Assembly (NCBI GenBank): GCA_964373925.1
Contig: CAYJWS010000062.1
Span: 1-7,013, forward strand
Length of the DNA stretch: 7,013 bases
Direction of reading: 5' to 3'
Source: CAYJWS01 sp964373925
Lineage (GTDB): Bacteria; Patescibacteriota; Patescibacteriia; Buchananbacterales; GWA2-38-13
The notes below the pieces were generated by a model. It had not been told where the DNA came from. It did no database searches and saw only the letters and a list, made by a program, of their open reading frames with translations. The translations under genes were made by a program, and so were the position numbers. This document shows, piece by piece, positions 5,677-7,013 of this stretch (position 1 is the first letter of the stretch; each line of letters starts with the position of its first letter).

Positions 5677-6848
5677 AAATTTGCTTTATCCACAGCTTAT
5701 ATCCGCCATTTACGCGCGGCGGAGCCGAAGTAGTGGTAAAAAATACCATTAACGCTCTTATTGAAAAAAATCACGAAGTCGCGCTCATTACTCTTGGAAG
5801 GAAAAATGAAGTTTCTCATGAAGGCAAGCTAATAATTTTTAGAATAAAATCTTTGAACATTTTTTCTTTTATTGATATACAAAAAAAACCACTTTTTTTG
5901 AGAGTTTTATGGCATCCTATGGACATGTTCAATGTTTTAAGCAGAAAGAAAGTTAAAAAAATTTTACTTGAAGAAAAGCCAGAGCTTGTGATAACTCATA
6001 ATTTAAAGGGGATTGGATATCTTATCCCAAGACTTTTAAAAAAGCTAAGAATAAAAAATATCCATTATCTCCATGATGTGCAGTTGACGCGCCCTTCGGG
6101 AATTATTTTTTATGGACATGAGAAGCCCTTTCTTATCCTTGACAAGATGTACGAGAAAATATGCCGCAGGCTTTTTGGATCACCCGACACGATTATTTCT
6201 CCATCGGCGTATCTTATGAAGTACTATAAGGTGCGAGGATTTTTTTATACTTCCCAATGGAAGGTATTGCCCAACCCAATCGTGCAGTTAAAAATACAAA
6301 AGGATGATGCTTATAGAGCAAAAAATTATGGAGAAAAATTGAACTTTGTTTTCATTGGCCAGCTTGAGGCGGGCAAGGGGATTTTTTTCCTTATAAAAAT
6401 GCTACAATCGTCTGAAGAGAAAAACTGGGAATTAAAGATTGTAGGAAGCGGAAAAGCGGAGCGCGAAATACGATCCATGATATCAGGAGACGAAAGATTT
6501 AAATTGTACGGCTATATCAAGAACTCAAATATTCCCCAGATTTTAAGCCAGAGTGATGCTTGTTTCGTGCCGTCTTTATGTTATGAAAACTCTCCCACCG
6601 TGATCTATGAGAGTTTATCAAACGGCGTTCCGGTCATAGCCTCGGACATTGGAGGCATAAGCGAACTTGTAAAAGAAAATATTAACGGATTTACATTCGA
6701 GCCTGGTAACAAAGAAAATTTTTTAAAGGTGTTTTACCACATCACAAGGCATCCGGAAGTTTTAGAAAAATTGAGAAAAAATACATTGACGTCTGTAAAA
6801 AATTATTCCATTGATACGTATATTGACGAATTATTGTCTCTTGTATAA
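5673..6848 (+). CDS. GT4-family glycosyltransferase (GT-B fold), second copy
   Basis: This 391-residue GT-B glycosyltransferase is distinct from the one upstream. It begins MKICFIHSLYPPFTRGGAEVV, with the acceptor-domain Gly loop at 15-17 (RGG). HYLHDVQLTR (131-140) and IISPSAYLMKYY (174-185) are typical middle elements, and LPNPI (199-203) marks the linker. The donor domain starts NFVFIGQLEAGKG (224-236), with Lys235 the likely phosphate-binding Lys. The EX7E motif is Glu305 and Glu313 (ENSPTVIYE), followed by GVPVIASDIGGISELV and a NGFTFEPG segment. No signal peptide or clear membrane helix is seen; the basic, hydrophobic 70-125 region could touch the membrane. The ATG overlaps the VanZ-like stop by 4 nt and has no strong Shine-Dalgarno, so reinitiation from the upstream gene is likely. 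Codons are more AT-rich than in sufB. Donor sugar and acceptor are unknown. Confidence 0.9.
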   Translation: MKICFIHSLYPPFTRGGAEVVVKNTINALIEKNHEVALITLGRKNEVSHEGKLIIFRIKSLNIFSFIDIQKKPLFLRVLWHPMDMFNVLSRKKVKKILLEEKPELVITHNLKGIGYLIPRLLKKLRIKNIHYLHDVQLTRPSGIIFYGHEKPFLILDKMYEKICRRLFGSPDTIISPSAYLMKYYKVRGFFYTSQWKVLPNPIVQLKIQKDDAYRAKNYGEKLNFVFIGQLEAGKGIFFLIKMLQSSEEKNWELKIVGSGKAEREIRSMISGDERFKLYGYIKNSNIPQILSQSDACFVPSLCYENSPTVIYESLSNGVPVIASDIGGISELVKENINGFTFEPGNKENFLKVFYHITRHPEVLEKLRKNTLTSVKNYSIDTYIDELLSLV

Positions 6849-6884
6849 TAGACCTGTTGCTTCATAAGATTTTGAAGTATTATT

Positions 6885-6903
6885 GCCTGAGCTAGTCGAA
6901 GGC
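6885..6903. repeat. Short degenerate palindrome, partial repeat
   Basis: GCCT (6885-6888) and AGGC (6900-6903) bracket a GAGCTAGTCGA core. Bases 6886-6898 match the reverse complement of 6981-6993 at 11 of 13 positions, so this is probably a decayed, inverted piece of the same repeat family as the element just downstream. It lies 37 nt after the last glycosyltransferase stop. No T run follows directly, so a terminator role is not supported. Confidence 0.45.
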
Positions 6904-6916
6904 CGACCCTTTTGTT

Positions 6917-7010
6917 GAGCCAAAATGATGCCCTTCGACCCATTCAATATCTTCAGGGTCGCCTTGAGTTGATCGAAAGGCGACAGGCTCAGGGACTATC
7001 ATTTTGGCTC
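6917..7010. repeat. Palindromic interspersed element with 13-bp inverted ends
   Basis: GAGCCAAAATGAT (6917-6929) and ATCATTTTGGCTC (6998-7010) are perfect 13-bp inverted repeats bounding a 94-bp unit. Nested inside is a second perfect stem, GTCGCCTT (6958-6965) with AAGGCGAC (6977-6984), around an 11-nt loop. The element holds no coding frame of note. Inverted ends plus nested stems suggest a miniature inverted-repeat or REP-like element. It could also act as a transcript end for the glycosyltransferase block, though no T tract supports this. The window ends 3 nt later, so further copies to the right cannot be excluded. Confidence 0.75.
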
Positions 7011-7013
7011 GCG

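Overview
This window reads as a bacterial chromosome fragment with two plus-strand blocks: an iron-sulfur cluster assembly (Suf) operon at about 1-3934 and a short glycosyltransferase / VanZ-like block at about 4161-6848. TGA is used as a normal stop (the sufU and VanZ-like genes), so the standard bacterial code fits. Small proteins, tight spacing, weak or absent Shine-Dalgarno sequences and palindromic interspersed repeats in the intergenic gaps suggest a small-genome lineage such as Patescibacteria (CPR, Parcubacteria-like). That placement is an inference from style, not from a marker gene.

Region 1 (about 2-3328) carries sufB (its 5' end lies outside the window), sufD and sufS, with 3-nt gaps between them. 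SufB and SufD form the scaffold complex, which normally works with the SufC ATPase; sufC would be expected just upstream. SufS is the PLP cysteine desulfurase that supplies sulfur. A 201-bp gap (3329-3529) holds two copies of a hairpin-rich repeat. It is followed by sufU, a SufU/IscU-like sulfur acceptor or scaffold. No SufE is seen, so SufU is the likely sulfur relay from SufS to SufB. SufD is unusually short and SufU lacks the insertion of classical SufU, but key active-site residues are kept throughout.

Region 2 (3935-4160) is the boundary between the blocks. It has a likely intrinsic terminator whose T tract runs into a possible promoter for the next block, then two GC-rich palindromic hairpins just before the first glycosyltransferase.

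Region 3 (4161-6848) has a GT4-type glycosyltransferase, a small four-helix VanZ-family membrane protein and a second GT4-type glycosyltransferase. The last two overlap by ATGA. They probably act together on cell-envelope glycans or glycolipids, but acceptor and sugar cannot be read from the sequence. The right end (6885-7013) holds another palindromic repeat element with 13-bp perfect inverted ends. I did not find a clearly new biological system; the most interesting points are the trimmed Suf proteins and the repeats lying against gene starts.
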